Part shown: one piece after another, positions 18,801-26,321 of the stretch
Layout of the letters: every line of letters starts with the position of its first letter
How positions within the stretch are numbered: position 1 is the stretch's first letter
Notes under the pieces: model-generated
Told to the model about the DNA's origin: nothing
Seen by the model: the letters and a program-made list of their open reading frames with translations, nothing else
Database searches by the model: none
Position numbers and translations under genes: made by a program
From: Pseudomonadota bacterium
GTDB lineage: Bacteria; Desulfobacterota; Binatia; Binatales; Binataceae
Assembly (NCBI GenBank): GCA_021323945.1
Contig: JAJPKA010000004.1
Span: forward strand, 1 to 64,000
Direction: 5' to 3'
DNA: 64,000 nt

Positions 18801-19404
18801 GCTCGGCAATGATGTCCTCGATTCGCGCCAGGTTTTCACGTACGCGTTCGAGTTTGCGTTCACTAATCTCACGCCGCCCCTTGAACAGCGCGAGCCCGGC
18901 AGCTTCCTCGACCATCGCGCGGATCTCGGGAGGTTTGGCCTGAATGATCTCCTCGATTCTGCCTTGTTCGACCAACGCATAGCCGCGACTGTGAATCTGG
19001 GCGGCCATAAAGAATTCAGTGATATCTTTCAATCGGCAGGGGATGCGATTGATGAGATATTCGGATTCGCTTGAGCGATAAATGCGGCGGGTAATCGCAA
19101 TTTCACTGAGGTTCGAATAAGGCGCGGGGAAATGGGCACCACCGTCGGTCTCCAGTATCATCGTGACCTCAGCCATCCCAGCTGGTGGATTGGATTCATT
19201 ACCTGCGTAGATCAGGTCTTCGGCCAGTTTGCCCCGCAGCCGCGACGGGGCCTGCTCACCCAGAACCCAGCGGATTGCGTCAACAACATTGGATTTTCCG
19301 CAGCCGTTAGGGCCGACGATTGCGGTTATGCCCGAGCTGAAAGCGATCTGCGTAGATTCGTAGAATGATTTGAACCCGTTCAATTCGAGGCTCTTAAGGT
19401 GCAT
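15859..19404 (-). CDS. smc: Chromosome segregation protein SMC
   Basis: At 1,181 residues this has the full SMC length. The N-terminal head carries the Walker A loop GPNGCGKSN at about 31-39. Long coiled coils (about 170-500 and 680-1000, rich in RELEAR-type heptads) flank a hinge near residue 520-650 (LNSLNGDGPP through LISGGSGHH). The C-terminal head contains the ABC signature LLSGGEKALSA and Walker B FCVMDEVDAPLD. SMC, with ScpA and ScpB, loads on DNA and helps partition chromosomes; no scpAB is nearby. I use the ATG at 19404 (MHLKSLELNGFKSF), the family's normal start; a longer frame to 19467 adds 21 residues unlike the family. Confidence 0.95.
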   Translation of the reverse strand: MHLKSLELNGFKSFYESTQIAFSSGITAIVGPNGCGKSNVVDAIRWVLGEQAPSRLRGKLAEDLIYAGNESNPPAGMAEVTMILETDGGAHFPAPYSNLSEIAITRRIYRSSESEYLINRIPCRLKDITEFFMAAQIHSRGYALVEQGRIEEIIQAKPPEIRAMVEEAAGLALFKGRREISERKLERVRENLARIEDIIAELDRQLNHARRQARKAETYRAIRDELYLLEKHAAAQRILEQRKTLGDESDREKALAATADQLRSEIAAIEAEANATATALAGARHQLAVSKQELESMRAAIEERARTRTFLQRRLEALEKQIPEIERSLAELDRKTVAARAARAFAGARLARELRDHQGISPEQLVTLREGHRLRERKLREEEKRTEDLKDQLAEIIREAAAIRGRLGALSGERADLIDRLRSLDQELPNYRVELDRCRRIVAENEARLERDRLSAAFAEAALRETVDRELGLRAEVASHAQALVSARETLRIIESRAQRLTPNGATERLQVVLNSLNGDGPPTAPTMLLDVVKAPPALEPALRAVLGEQLDAVIVDSPHFALRAIEILKERESGRLAFIPDSLDAIIAHEPISAKGIVGRLLDLVEVEPRFRHLAERLLGHVLVVKDLRAALEACDGAGRERAFVTPEGDLLWPHRLISGGSGHHLETPDEIDLNKRNRELEAAAHSARLAESQYEELLRTQDWARLACRDAVEWLEFNRQQVRQSETAATTARAAMAKAEQNLALSEADRANALRRATELESAALSANSRLEELAATEQTLRASLNLALAALATSRNKVRESSEEIHALEARLESRKATIRALQQELNHHRQLVDQLEGRIVQYRADLARTARERHEFESELAALASQDTNSSEELSRREDEIGALTKLCAEHSRQVESANVRLEDKRKSLQRLETELTHCQLKCESSRTLIEELTRSFREKFGIDFDNIAADFEAELRQRDPARDAERLQELRARAEKIGEVNLAAESEVKELEERAAKLLAERNDLKAAINDLTHTIQKLNREARKRFLETFEGVSRNFAELFPKLLRGGKGRLELSSPGDVLETGVNILVQPPGKKVREIGLLSGGEKALSAMALIFALFLLNPSPFCVMDEVDAPLDEFSLAAFTGLLRELKSNSQFIVITHNQRTMQAADHIHGVTMERPGISRLISLKIPSAA

Positions 19405-19623
19405 AGTTCCGACCTCCACCGCTCCTCCGCAACTCCCCGCCGCATGGCTCCGCAGGCGAATCCGCAATTATCTCGTGCAGATGATGACCTCAGGCATGGA
19501 CCGCTTTGTTTAGGATCTGCACGATGCCTCGGAAACGACCGAATTCGGTGATTTGACGAACCGCGCTGGCGTCTGAGGACATTGTCACAGACGTGCGGCC
19601 GATAGCGGTCCTTTTAGCTTTTA

Positions 19624-20268
19624 TCAATCCTGGATGAGTTCAGTGTTCCAATAGGCGCTATCAACGGTAGTCAAAAATGGCATCCACTCGCGGTAGCGCT
19701 TCAGACTGAACATCTCAGTGCTAAAAGGTGTCCATTGCGGGCGCTTGGGTTTGTTGATCAACACCATCCCGGCTTCTTCCGGTGTCCTACCACCCTTGCG
19801 CCGGTTGCAGGCATGGCATGAGCAGACGACGTTCTCCCAAGTCGAGGTACCGCCTCGTGAGCGCGGAATAACGTGATCGAGGTTGAGTTCTGTTCGTGGC
19901 AGTCGCCGCCCGCAATATTGGCAGGTATTGTTATCGCGCGCATAGATGTTGAAACGGGAGAAGCGCACGTGACGCTTTGGAACGCGCTCGTAGGCTATGA
20001 GCAACAAAACGCGCGGCACCCGCACGACCCCTCCGACCACCCCCACTTTCTCGTGATTTACCTCTACGGCCAGATCACGCCAGCTCGCAAAATCGAAAGT
20101 CCGGTATTGTTCGTCAACCGCGCGTGCAACACCTTGGTAAAGCAGCGCGAAGGCCCGCTTAACTGAGGTGACATGAACCGGAAGATAAGAGCGATTTAAA
20201 ACCAACACCTTGCTATTGAGCAAGGCCGCCCCTGTGTAGCCGCCTAGCGTATCTGCTGTTGCAGACAT
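19624..20268 (-). CDS. HNH endonuclease domain protein
   Basis: The 214 residues include an HNH zinc module: CQYCGRRLPRTELNLDHVIPRSRGGTSTWENVV followed by CHACNRRKGGRTPEEA. The two CxxC pairs bind structural zinc, and the DHV histidine with the later asparagine and CN make the nuclease site. An N-terminal part (LVLNRSYLPVHVTSVKRAFALLYQGVARAV) is common to free-standing chromosomal HNH proteins of this length, often of unknown role and not linked to phage. It lies just upstream of smc on the same strand, about 220 bases apart. Confidence 0.85.
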   Translation of the reverse strand: MSATADTLGGYTGAALLNSKVLVLNRSYLPVHVTSVKRAFALLYQGVARAVDEQYRTFDFASWRDLAVEVNHEKVGVVGGVVRVPRVLLLIAYERVPKRHVRFSRFNIYARDNNTCQYCGRRLPRTELNLDHVIPRSRGGTSTWENVVCSCHACNRRKGGRTPEEAGMVLINKPKRPQWTPFSTEMFSLKRYREWMPFLTTVDSAYWNTELIQD

Positions 20269-20582
20269 TAAAATTAAGTTGACACTGGCCGAACTTACCG
20301 CATGTTAGCGATTCCCGCTTCCACGCGTTCGTTTCGCTATCGCCGGCGATTATACAAACGTACGATATGACTCACAAGGATGATGCCAGAACGATGTTTG
20401 CGCGGCAAGCGGCGGTTAATGGAAAATCAGCTGTCGCCGAGGGGCCGCCTTGCGGAAGAAATAGGTGGCTCGTATCATCTGGGCCAGAGAGAGCTATTGG
20501 CGCCATCCGCTATGGCCATCGATCCTTGCAGTATTAGACCGGCATTAGCCGCTCGTAATCCGACGACGCCAGGCAACACAAA
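20269..20582. other. Divergent intergenic region before the RNase E/G gene
   Basis: About 314 bases between the HNH gene (leftward) and the RNase E/G gene (rightward) must hold both promoters. An open frame of 68 codons at 20380-20586 ends in a GTGA overlap with the RNase start, but its residues look random and I do not call it. No RNA structure is evident by eye. Confidence 0.4.
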
Positions 20583-22241
20583 GTGAAGCGCGAAATTATC
20601 ATAAATGCGTCTCCACTCGAGGTGCGCGTCGCACTGCTGGAGGATGGCTCGCTGGCAGAGTTCTATCTGGAGCGCGAACAGCGTGGCGGTTTAGCAGGCA
20701 ACATTTACAAAGGCCGCGTCACCCGAGTGCTGCCCGGGATGCAGGCGGCCTTTGTGGATATTGGGCTCGAGAAGGCGGGTTTCCTTCACGTTTCTGATTT
20801 TCAGACCGATGCTGAGAGTCTCGGGTCTGTTGCTCAGGTTATCGGTGAAGGTGATGTCGAGACTGAGCCTGTGGTCGAGGTCACGTCTACTCTAGAAGCC
20901 GAAGGGGGGTCGGTACTTGAAGCGTACGACGGCTCAGTCGAGGTAGGAACGCTAGCGGTCGAGTCGCAAATTTCCAGGGAGTCACGGCAGGGCCGGCCCC
21001 GGCGTAACGGGCGTCAGCGTCAGCGTCTGCCGATCGAGCAACAACTGAAACGCGGGCAGGAGGTGATCGTTCAAGTTGCCAAAGAGCCGATCGGGACCAA
21101 GGGACCGCGACTCACATCCTTCATTTCGTTGCCGGGTCGATACCTGGTCTACACTCCCAGTAGCAGGCACATAGGTATTTCCCGCCGCATCGAAAGCGCC
21201 GAAGAGCGGGCGCGCCTGCGTGCGGCGGTCAAAGAGCTGGGAGCTGCGCATGGCGGCTTCATTGTCCGTACTGCCTGCGAGGGGGTGAGCAAGCGTGAGA
21301 TTCAGCGGGATGTTTCGTTCCTGACCAAGTTATGGTCCTCGATCGTAAAGGCGAGCGAGACGGCCCCCCCTGCTTCTCTGCTTTACAGTGACTTGGATGT
21401 TGCTTTGCGCATCGTGCGCGATTTGTTTTCGAGCGACATCGACCGGCTTTGGTGTGACGATGCCGCCACCTTTAGCCGCATAGTTGACTTCGTACAAACC
21501 TACATGCCGCGCTTGCGCGGACGAGTGGCATTGTATGAGGCGATTGAACCGATCTTCGACCATTTTGCGGTCGAACCCCAGATTGAACGGGCTTTGGAAC
21601 GCAAAGTCTGGCTCAAGTCCGGTGGCTACCTGGTTTTTGATCAGGCTGAAGCGCTGACCGCTATCGACGTCAATACCGGGCGATTTGTCGGCAAACGTAA
21701 CCAGGACGAAACCGTTTTGCGCACCAACCTGGAAGCGGTTGAAGAAATTGTTAAGCAATTACGCCTGCGCAACATTGGCGGGATTATCATCGTAGACCTG
21801 ATCGACATGGCACGCGAGGCCGATCGCAAACGCGTGAGTGAAGCCCTGTCACAGGCACTTAAACGCGACAAGGCCCGCACCTCGATGCTCAAGATCTCTG
21901 AGCTGGGACTCGTTCAGATGACGCGCAAACGCACGCGCGAGAGCCTCGAAGCGATGCTTACAGAAGCCTGTCCGCGGTGTAATGGCCGACGCGTGGTCAA
22001 ATCCGTGGCAACGCTGGCGGCGGATGTTTTGCGTGGCATCCAGCGTGCGGCCGGTCGTAATCCGCGTACCGACCTGCTAGTTGCCAAAGTTAATCCTGAA
22101 GTCGCTCGTTACCTGTACGATGTTGGGGGTAAGGCGTTGCAGACCACGGAGGATCTCCTGGGAGTAAAGATTGTTCTGCGTTCGTCGACCGATCTCGAAC
22201 CGGGGACTTTCGAAGTTTTGCCAACTACCGCTGCTGCGTAG
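20583..22241 (+). CDS. rng: Ribonuclease E/G family protein
   Basis: The 552 residues follow the RNase G/E catalytic core. An S1 domain (GNIYKGRVTRVLPGMQAAFVDIG, with a family-typical acidic insertion around 75-150) is followed by the 5'-sensor/RNase H-like part. The DNase I-like domain has AIDVNTGRFVG and IIIVDLIDMA, whose aspartates bind magnesium, and CPRCNG is the zinc-link between subunits. The enzyme cuts single-stranded A/U-rich RNA in rRNA and mRNA processing. Start is a GTG at 20583. pqqD follows 80 bases later on the same strand and may share its transcript. Confidence 0.93.
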   Translation: MKREIIINASPLEVRVALLEDGSLAEFYLEREQRGGLAGNIYKGRVTRVLPGMQAAFVDIGLEKAGFLHVSDFQTDAESLGSVAQVIGEGDVETEPVVEVTSTLEAEGGSVLEAYDGSVEVGTLAVESQISRESRQGRPRRNGRQRQRLPIEQQLKRGQEVIVQVAKEPIGTKGPRLTSFISLPGRYLVYTPSSRHIGISRRIESAEERARLRAAVKELGAAHGGFIVRTACEGVSKREIQRDVSFLTKLWSSIVKASETAPPASLLYSDLDVALRIVRDLFSSDIDRLWCDDAATFSRIVDFVQTYMPRLRGRVALYEAIEPIFDHFAVEPQIERALERKVWLKSGGYLVFDQAEALTAIDVNTGRFVGKRNQDETVLRTNLEAVEEIVKQLRLRNIGGIIIVDLIDMAREADRKRVSEALSQALKRDKARTSMLKISELGLVQMTRKRTRESLEAMLTEACPRCNGRRVVKSVATLAADVLRGIQRAAGRNPRTDLLVAKVNPEVARYLYDVGGKALQTTEDLLGVKIVLRSSTDLEPGTFEVLPTTAAA

Positions 22242-22321
22242 ATCTCTTGTAGATCTCTTAATGAATAAAGTCGAAGCAAGAGCCTGAGGCCGTAGCTGTC
22301 AAATCGAGGGTGAAATCGCAC

Positions 22322-22624
22322 ATGACTGAGTCGTCGAAGCCGTCGCTGAACGATATACCGGTCATCCCAGCGCGCTGCAGACTTCAATGGGAATCTGCTC
22401 AGGCCGCTCATGTTCTGCTCTATCCTGAAGGAATGGTCAAGCTATCGGACAGCGCAGCGGCGATCCTTCAACTAGTCAACGGAAAGAGATCGGTGGCCGG
22501 AATTATCGGTCAGCTTGAACGCGACTTTCCAGGTGTTGATCTGCAGGCTGACGTTCTCGAGTTTCTCGATACGGCGCATCAACGTGGATGGATCGTAATG
22601 GCAGCGCGACCCGCAAGCGAATGA
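22322..22624 (+). CDS. pqqD: PQQ biosynthesis peptide chaperone PqqD
   Basis: A 100-residue PqqD: winged-helix RiPP recognition element with IPARCRLQWESAQAAHVLLYPEGMVKLSDSAAAIL, then a C-terminal FLDTAHQRGWI. PqqD binds the PqqA peptide and presents it to the radical SAM enzyme PqqE. The ATG at 22322 has GAGGG 11 bases upstream; a GTG at 22310 would add four residues. Unlike all other pqq genes here it is on the plus strand, next to rng, and points toward the end of the leftward pqq-xox operon. Confidence 0.9.
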   Translation: MTESSKPSLNDIPVIPARCRLQWESAQAAHVLLYPEGMVKLSDSAAAILQLVNGKRSVAGIIGQLERDFPGVDLQADVLEFLDTAHQRGWIVMAARPASE

Positions 22625-22647
22625 TCGTCCAACCCGGCAACGCAGTG

Positions 22648-22669
22648 GAGGTCTTTTCAGTCTGACCTC
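22648..22669. terminator. Hairpin between convergent pqqD and xoxG
   Basis: GAGGTC at 22648-22653 pairs with GACCTC at 22664-22669 around a 10-base loop that contains TTTT on the plus strand. It sits between the pqqD stop (22624) and the xoxG stop (22657), overlapping the latter. A modest hairpin; termination in one or both directions is inferred from position. Confidence 0.35.
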
Positions 22670-23442
22670 GATGGCGGCCGGCCAGGCGGGAGCAGGTTGG
22701 CAGCTCGAGCTACTATATATTCGTAGATCTGATTTAATTCGTCAGCATCGAAAAATCCGGCCCAACCCGGCATTCCCTTCGCAGGTCGCCCTTCCATTGA
22801 GACGACGAAGAATTGGTGCTTGTTCATGCCGTTCTCAAGCGATTTGCGAAGATCCGGAGCGTACTCCCCGCCAACCGCGTCGAAGCCATGGCAGCGAAAG
22901 CAGTAGGAGTTATATTTTTCAAATCCAGCGAAGACATCCTTAGTTACTACTTGATGTCCGTGGTAGTCTTCGAAAACCGGAAAGTCGAGTGTTACCTGGC
23001 GACTGGCGGCGTCCTTGTAGGTGTATTTTTGTGGCGGTCGTGCGAGTGCTCCGTTGAGTGACAAAATGTAATTCGCCAAATAAGTGGCGAGCTTCTGACT
23101 GATGTCAGGATGCGCTGGCATTGGAACCTTGCCGAAATCACCGACGCTGCCGTCACGTATCTTGGCGGCCAAGAGCGGGACTTTCGCACGATCGTGATGG
23201 TAGCGATCAGCGATTGTGATCCATGCGGGACCCACGATTTCCTTGTCTATCGCATGACAGGAGAAGCAGTCGAAGCCGTGGGACATTAGTTGCTCGGGCG
23301 AAGTCAACTCATCCTGCGCCGCGCTTTGAGTCCAAATGCTGCTTACCAGCAAGGCAACCGTCAGCAGCACGCCGAGACGGCGCAGTCGAGACGGTTCCTT
23401 TCGGCCCAAGTGGCCGCTGTCGCTTTTACCCGCGAGGTGCAT
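22657..23442 (-). CDS. xoxG: Di-heme cytochrome c, XoxG-like
   Basis: The 261-residue exported protein has a signal peptide (hydrophobic LGVLLTVALLVSSIW near 23-37, cleaved near SAAQ). Two class I cytochrome domains follow, each with one CxxCH: CFSCH at 59-63 and CFRCH in the second half, with distal methionines likely at VPMPAH and in the KGMPGW segment. Next to xoxF and xoxJ it is the likely electron acceptor of the methanol dehydrogenase; many XoxG have a single heme, so a fused two-heme version is worth noting. I use the ATG at 23442, 20 bases after the xoxJ stop; a longer frame would overlap xoxJ. Confidence 0.8.
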   Translation of the reverse strand: MHLAGKSDSGHLGRKEPSRLRRLGVLLTVALLVSSIWTQSAAQDELTSPEQLMSHGFDCFSCHAIDKEIVGPAWITIADRYHHDRAKVPLLAAKIRDGSVGDFGKVPMPAHPDISQKLATYLANYILSLNGALARPPQKYTYKDAASRQVTLDFPVFEDYHGHQVVTKDVFAGFEKYNSYCFRCHGFDAVGGEYAPDLRKSLENGMNKHQFFVVSMEGRPAKGMPGWAGFFDADELNQIYEYIVARAANLLPPGRPPSRSD

Positions 23443-23461
23443 GCACCAGCCAGGTCGGCAA

Positions 23462-24280
23462 TCATGAAGGTTCTGCAGCAGCAGGATAAAGCTGCACGTT
23501 GTACTGCCGCAGGATTTCTCCCAGTGCAGCTTTACGTTCGGCAATTACCGCGTCGAGACGTTTCTTGAGAGTTTCATTACCTTTTCGCACCGCCATCGAC
23601 ATCGGGAAAAGATACTGTTCAGGAGCTCCGTTAGTTCGTGCATTTGGTACTCGAGTCACCACCAAACCCGGGTAGTTGTGCAGAAACCAACCTACCGCGG
23701 GCTCCCAGGTGATCATGACGTCAACGGTTCCATCCTGGACCGCCTTGAGCATTGTGACGGGTGAGACGTTCTCGGTGTCACCGACCGAAAATGGCTGTGC
23801 CTGGGCGAGCAAATCTCGCAACTTCAATCCATCTTCGGGAGGTGTATCGCGTTCAAACCCGATTCGCAGTTTATGCAGGATTGGAGAATCCATGCTTTCG
23901 AGATCGTAACCTTTATCTTTCCTGGCGATGAAGACGTAAGAGGAAACATAATAAGGATCAGTCGTCAGTTCCTCCTGGCTGCCGTATGGCATGTCCATGA
24001 TTGCGTCGCATTTGCCTTGATCGAGATTGCGCGCAAGAAATTCACCGAAGCCCCCAGGGCCGCGAGTGGTATCCCACACCTCAATCAGGTTCATATGCAG
24101 GCTTTCGGCAGTTAATTGTGCCACCTTGTTTTCGAATCCCTGGCCAGCGCGGTCTGAGAACGGCAAGTAATCCGGATCAGCGCAAACTCGAAAATCCGCG
24201 GCCGCAACCGGGCGCCACGTGACTATGACCACGATAGCGGCGGCTATCAGGTACAAGCGCGGTTTCAAAGAGGGTTGCAT
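23462..24280 (-). CDS. xoxJ: XoxJ/MxaJ-type quinoprotein dehydrogenase-associated periplasmic protein
   Basis: This 272-residue protein has a signal peptide (LIAAAIVVIVTWRPVAAA), then the hallmark FRVCADPDYLPFSDRAGQGFENK of the quinoprotein-dehydrogenase-associated substrate-binding family. Further conserved parts are MDMPYGSQE and PYYVSSYVFIARKD. Work on methylotrophs suggests XoxJ helps activate XoxF in the periplasm. The start at 24280 has GGGAAG before it; the frame's earlier start at 24313 does not. It lies directly between xoxF and xoxG, the usual xoxFJG set. Confidence 0.87.
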   Translation of the reverse strand: MQPSLKPRLYLIAAAIVVIVTWRPVAAADFRVCADPDYLPFSDRAGQGFENKVAQLTAESLHMNLIEVWDTTRGPGGFGEFLARNLDQGKCDAIMDMPYGSQEELTTDPYYVSSYVFIARKDKGYDLESMDSPILHKLRIGFERDTPPEDGLKLRDLLAQAQPFSVGDTENVSPVTMLKAVQDGTVDVMITWEPAVGWFLHNYPGLVVTRVPNARTNGAPEQYLFPMSMAVRKGNETLKKRLDAVIAERKAALGEILRQYNVQLYPAAAEPS

Positions 24281-24329
24281 TTTTCTTCCCGGCTGCTTCG
24301 ATTTGCGGCGCAAGCCGTCGACGGCCGAA

Positions 24330-26123
24330 TCAAAGACTGAAAACCATCAAGGTGCCGCCGAGGTTGGTATAATCTCCCAAGGTTGCAGTGAGCCCGACGG
24401 CACCCAAACCTTCACTGGACTTAGTCAATCCTGCGGCGAGTCCGATCGCGGCCCAGCCCCCGACGCCAGTCAAAACCGCGACATATTGTTTGTGTTTGTG
24501 CATGAAAGTTATGGGGTTGCCAATGATGCCCGAAGGGCAATGCATCTGGTATAGGATTTTGCCGTTGCGCATGTCGACTGCGCGGAACCATCCGTCCAAC
24601 GTCCCGTAAAAGGCCACCCCACCAGCCGTAGTCAGTACTCCACTCCAATCCTGAAACTTGTCATTGATTGCCCACTTGGTTTGTCCCGAGATTGGGTCAA
24701 AAGCGATCAGGCGTCCCCGTACATCGGGCGACGCCGGATACATGTTCAGGATGGCGCCGACGAAAGGGAAGCCCGCCTTATACTTGACGTCAAAGGCTTG
24801 GTAATCCATGCAGATGTGATTGGTCGGAATGTAGAAAAGACGACTTACGGGATCATATGAAGCCGGTTGTTCGTCCTTGTCACCTTCCGCCGCTGGACAG
24901 ATATTCTTCACGTTGACGTCGGATTTGGTCATTTTGGCAGGATCGACCGTCGGCTTGCCGGTCACAGGATCGATCGCTGTCGCCCAGTTCACGGTCGGAT
25001 CGTACTTGTGAACCGCGAGCAATTTGCCATTGCGACGATCGAGTACGTATGCGTAGCCGTTGCGATCGAAGTGAGCGAGTGCGGGGCGCGTTTGACCGTG
25101 AACGGTTGCCTCGAACAGGATGTTTTCATTGACACCGTCATAGTCCCAGCCATCGTGAGGGGTCATTTGAAAGGCCCAGGCTGCCACTCCGGTATCCGGG
25201 TTGCGTGCAATAATACTCATTGACCATTTGTTGTCGCCTGGACGCTGACTTGGATTCCAGGTCCCCGGATTGCCGGTGCCATAATAGAGCAAATTAAGTT
25301 TGGGGTCATACGAGTACCATCCCCAGGTGGTTCCGCCACCGAGCTTCCATTGGTCGCCGCTCCAGGTGGTCAAACTGGAGTTTTTGCCAACTGGCTTCTG
25401 GTAATTGGCGTCGATGGTCTTTTGGGGATCAAAGAGCAATCCTTCGTCAGAACCGGCGCTATAGGCGCGCCACAAGAGTTTACCGGTATTCAAATCAAAG
25501 GCACTCAAATAGCCGAGAACCCCGTATTCACCCCCGGAGACGCCGATGATGACCTTGTCCTTGATTACAACCGGTGCGGCGGTGACCGTCTGACCTTTCA
25601 TCGGGTCAGCATTAACTGCTGTCCATAGTACTTTGCCGCTCCTGGCATCGAGCGCGTAGATATGACCATCGAGCACACTTGCGAGTATCTTGCCCTCAGC
25701 ATAGGAAACTCCGCGGTTGACCACGTCGCAGCAGGCCACAGATGGCGCGTTGGGGTTCTTGGGCGGCTCGAATTTCCAGACAATACGGCCAATGTCGTTG
25801 AGGTTGACGGCATAAATGTAGTTGGGATAGGCACTTTCGAAATACATCATGTCGCCGACAACCAGGGGCTGTCCTTCGTGCCCACGCAAGGTGCCGGTCG
25901 ACATCGTCCACGCGACGTGGAGGTTTTTGGCGTTGGCAGTCGTGATCTGGTCAAGTTCGCTGTGGCGGGTAAGACTGTAATCTCTGCCGGGCATCACCCA
26001 TTGACTTTTGTCCTGAGACATCTTTTCGAGTTGTTGGTTGGCCTGGGTGATAGGGGCCGCGATCAGTAGTGCCGCCGCGAAGAGACAAACGAGCCATTTA
26101 ATGCTTTTTAGTTTAAGATTCAT
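24330..26123 (-). CDS. xoxF: Lanthanide-dependent PQQ methanol dehydrogenase XoxF
   Basis: A 597-residue quinoprotein with signal peptide (LVCLFAAALLIAAPITQA), the eight-bladed tryptophan-docking propeller, and the vicinal cysteines 131-132 that form the disulfide over PQQ. The key segment HDGWDYDGVNE gives Asp327 (catalytic) and Asp329, two residues later. That second aspartate is the known marker of XoxF lanthanide binding; calcium MxaF enzymes have alanine there. It oxidises methanol, possibly to formate, in the periplasm and passes electrons to XoxG. Start at 26123 preceded by GGGAGCGG; an upstream GTG at 26162 would add 13 residues. Confidence 0.93.
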   Translation of the reverse strand: MNLKLKSIKWLVCLFAAALLIAAPITQANQQLEKMSQDKSQWVMPGRDYSLTRHSELDQITTANAKNLHVAWTMSTGTLRGHEGQPLVVGDMMYFESAYPNYIYAVNLNDIGRIVWKFEPPKNPNAPSVACCDVVNRGVSYAEGKILASVLDGHIYALDARSGKVLWTAVNADPMKGQTVTAAPVVIKDKVIIGVSGGEYGVLGYLSAFDLNTGKLLWRAYSAGSDEGLLFDPQKTIDANYQKPVGKNSSLTTWSGDQWKLGGGTTWGWYSYDPKLNLLYYGTGNPGTWNPSQRPGDNKWSMSIIARNPDTGVAAWAFQMTPHDGWDYDGVNENILFEATVHGQTRPALAHFDRNGYAYVLDRRNGKLLAVHKYDPTVNWATAIDPVTGKPTVDPAKMTKSDVNVKNICPAAEGDKDEQPASYDPVSRLFYIPTNHICMDYQAFDVKYKAGFPFVGAILNMYPASPDVRGRLIAFDPISGQTKWAINDKFQDWSGVLTTAGGVAFYGTLDGWFRAVDMRNGKILYQMHCPSGIIGNPITFMHKHKQYVAVLTGVGGWAAIGLAAGLTKSSEGLGAVGLTATLGDYTNLGGTLMVFSL

Positions 26124-26229
26124 AGTGGCCGCTCCCGCGCTGTTCGTACTAGGTTTCTTCACGGCTTGAACGCCCGGCCTTCCTTTAACACTTCGCCGCC
26201 GAGGGAAAGCACTCGCTCGGATCTCTGTC

Positions 26230-26259
26230 CGAATAGGCGAAATCTGGCGCCTTCGTCAA
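26230..26259 (-). promoter_or_regulatory. Possible promoter in the gap before xoxF
   Basis: On the minus strand TTGACG (26254-26259) is followed 18 bases later by TATTCG (26230-26235), in the 198-base gap between the M16 gene and xoxF. The -35 is good, the -10 poor. If real it would let xoxF-J-G be expressed apart from the pqq genes, for instance under lanthanide control. Confidence 0.22.
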
Positions 26260-26321
26260 GTCAGCTACATTAGCCGCTCATTCCGTCGCCCGAAGGCCGG
26301 CGGTCTTGAGCATTGGTCAGC

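Noticed and set aside
20380-20586. A 68-codon frame overlapping the RNase E/G start
   Set aside because: GTGA overlap is attractive, but the residues show no pattern and there is no ribosome site.
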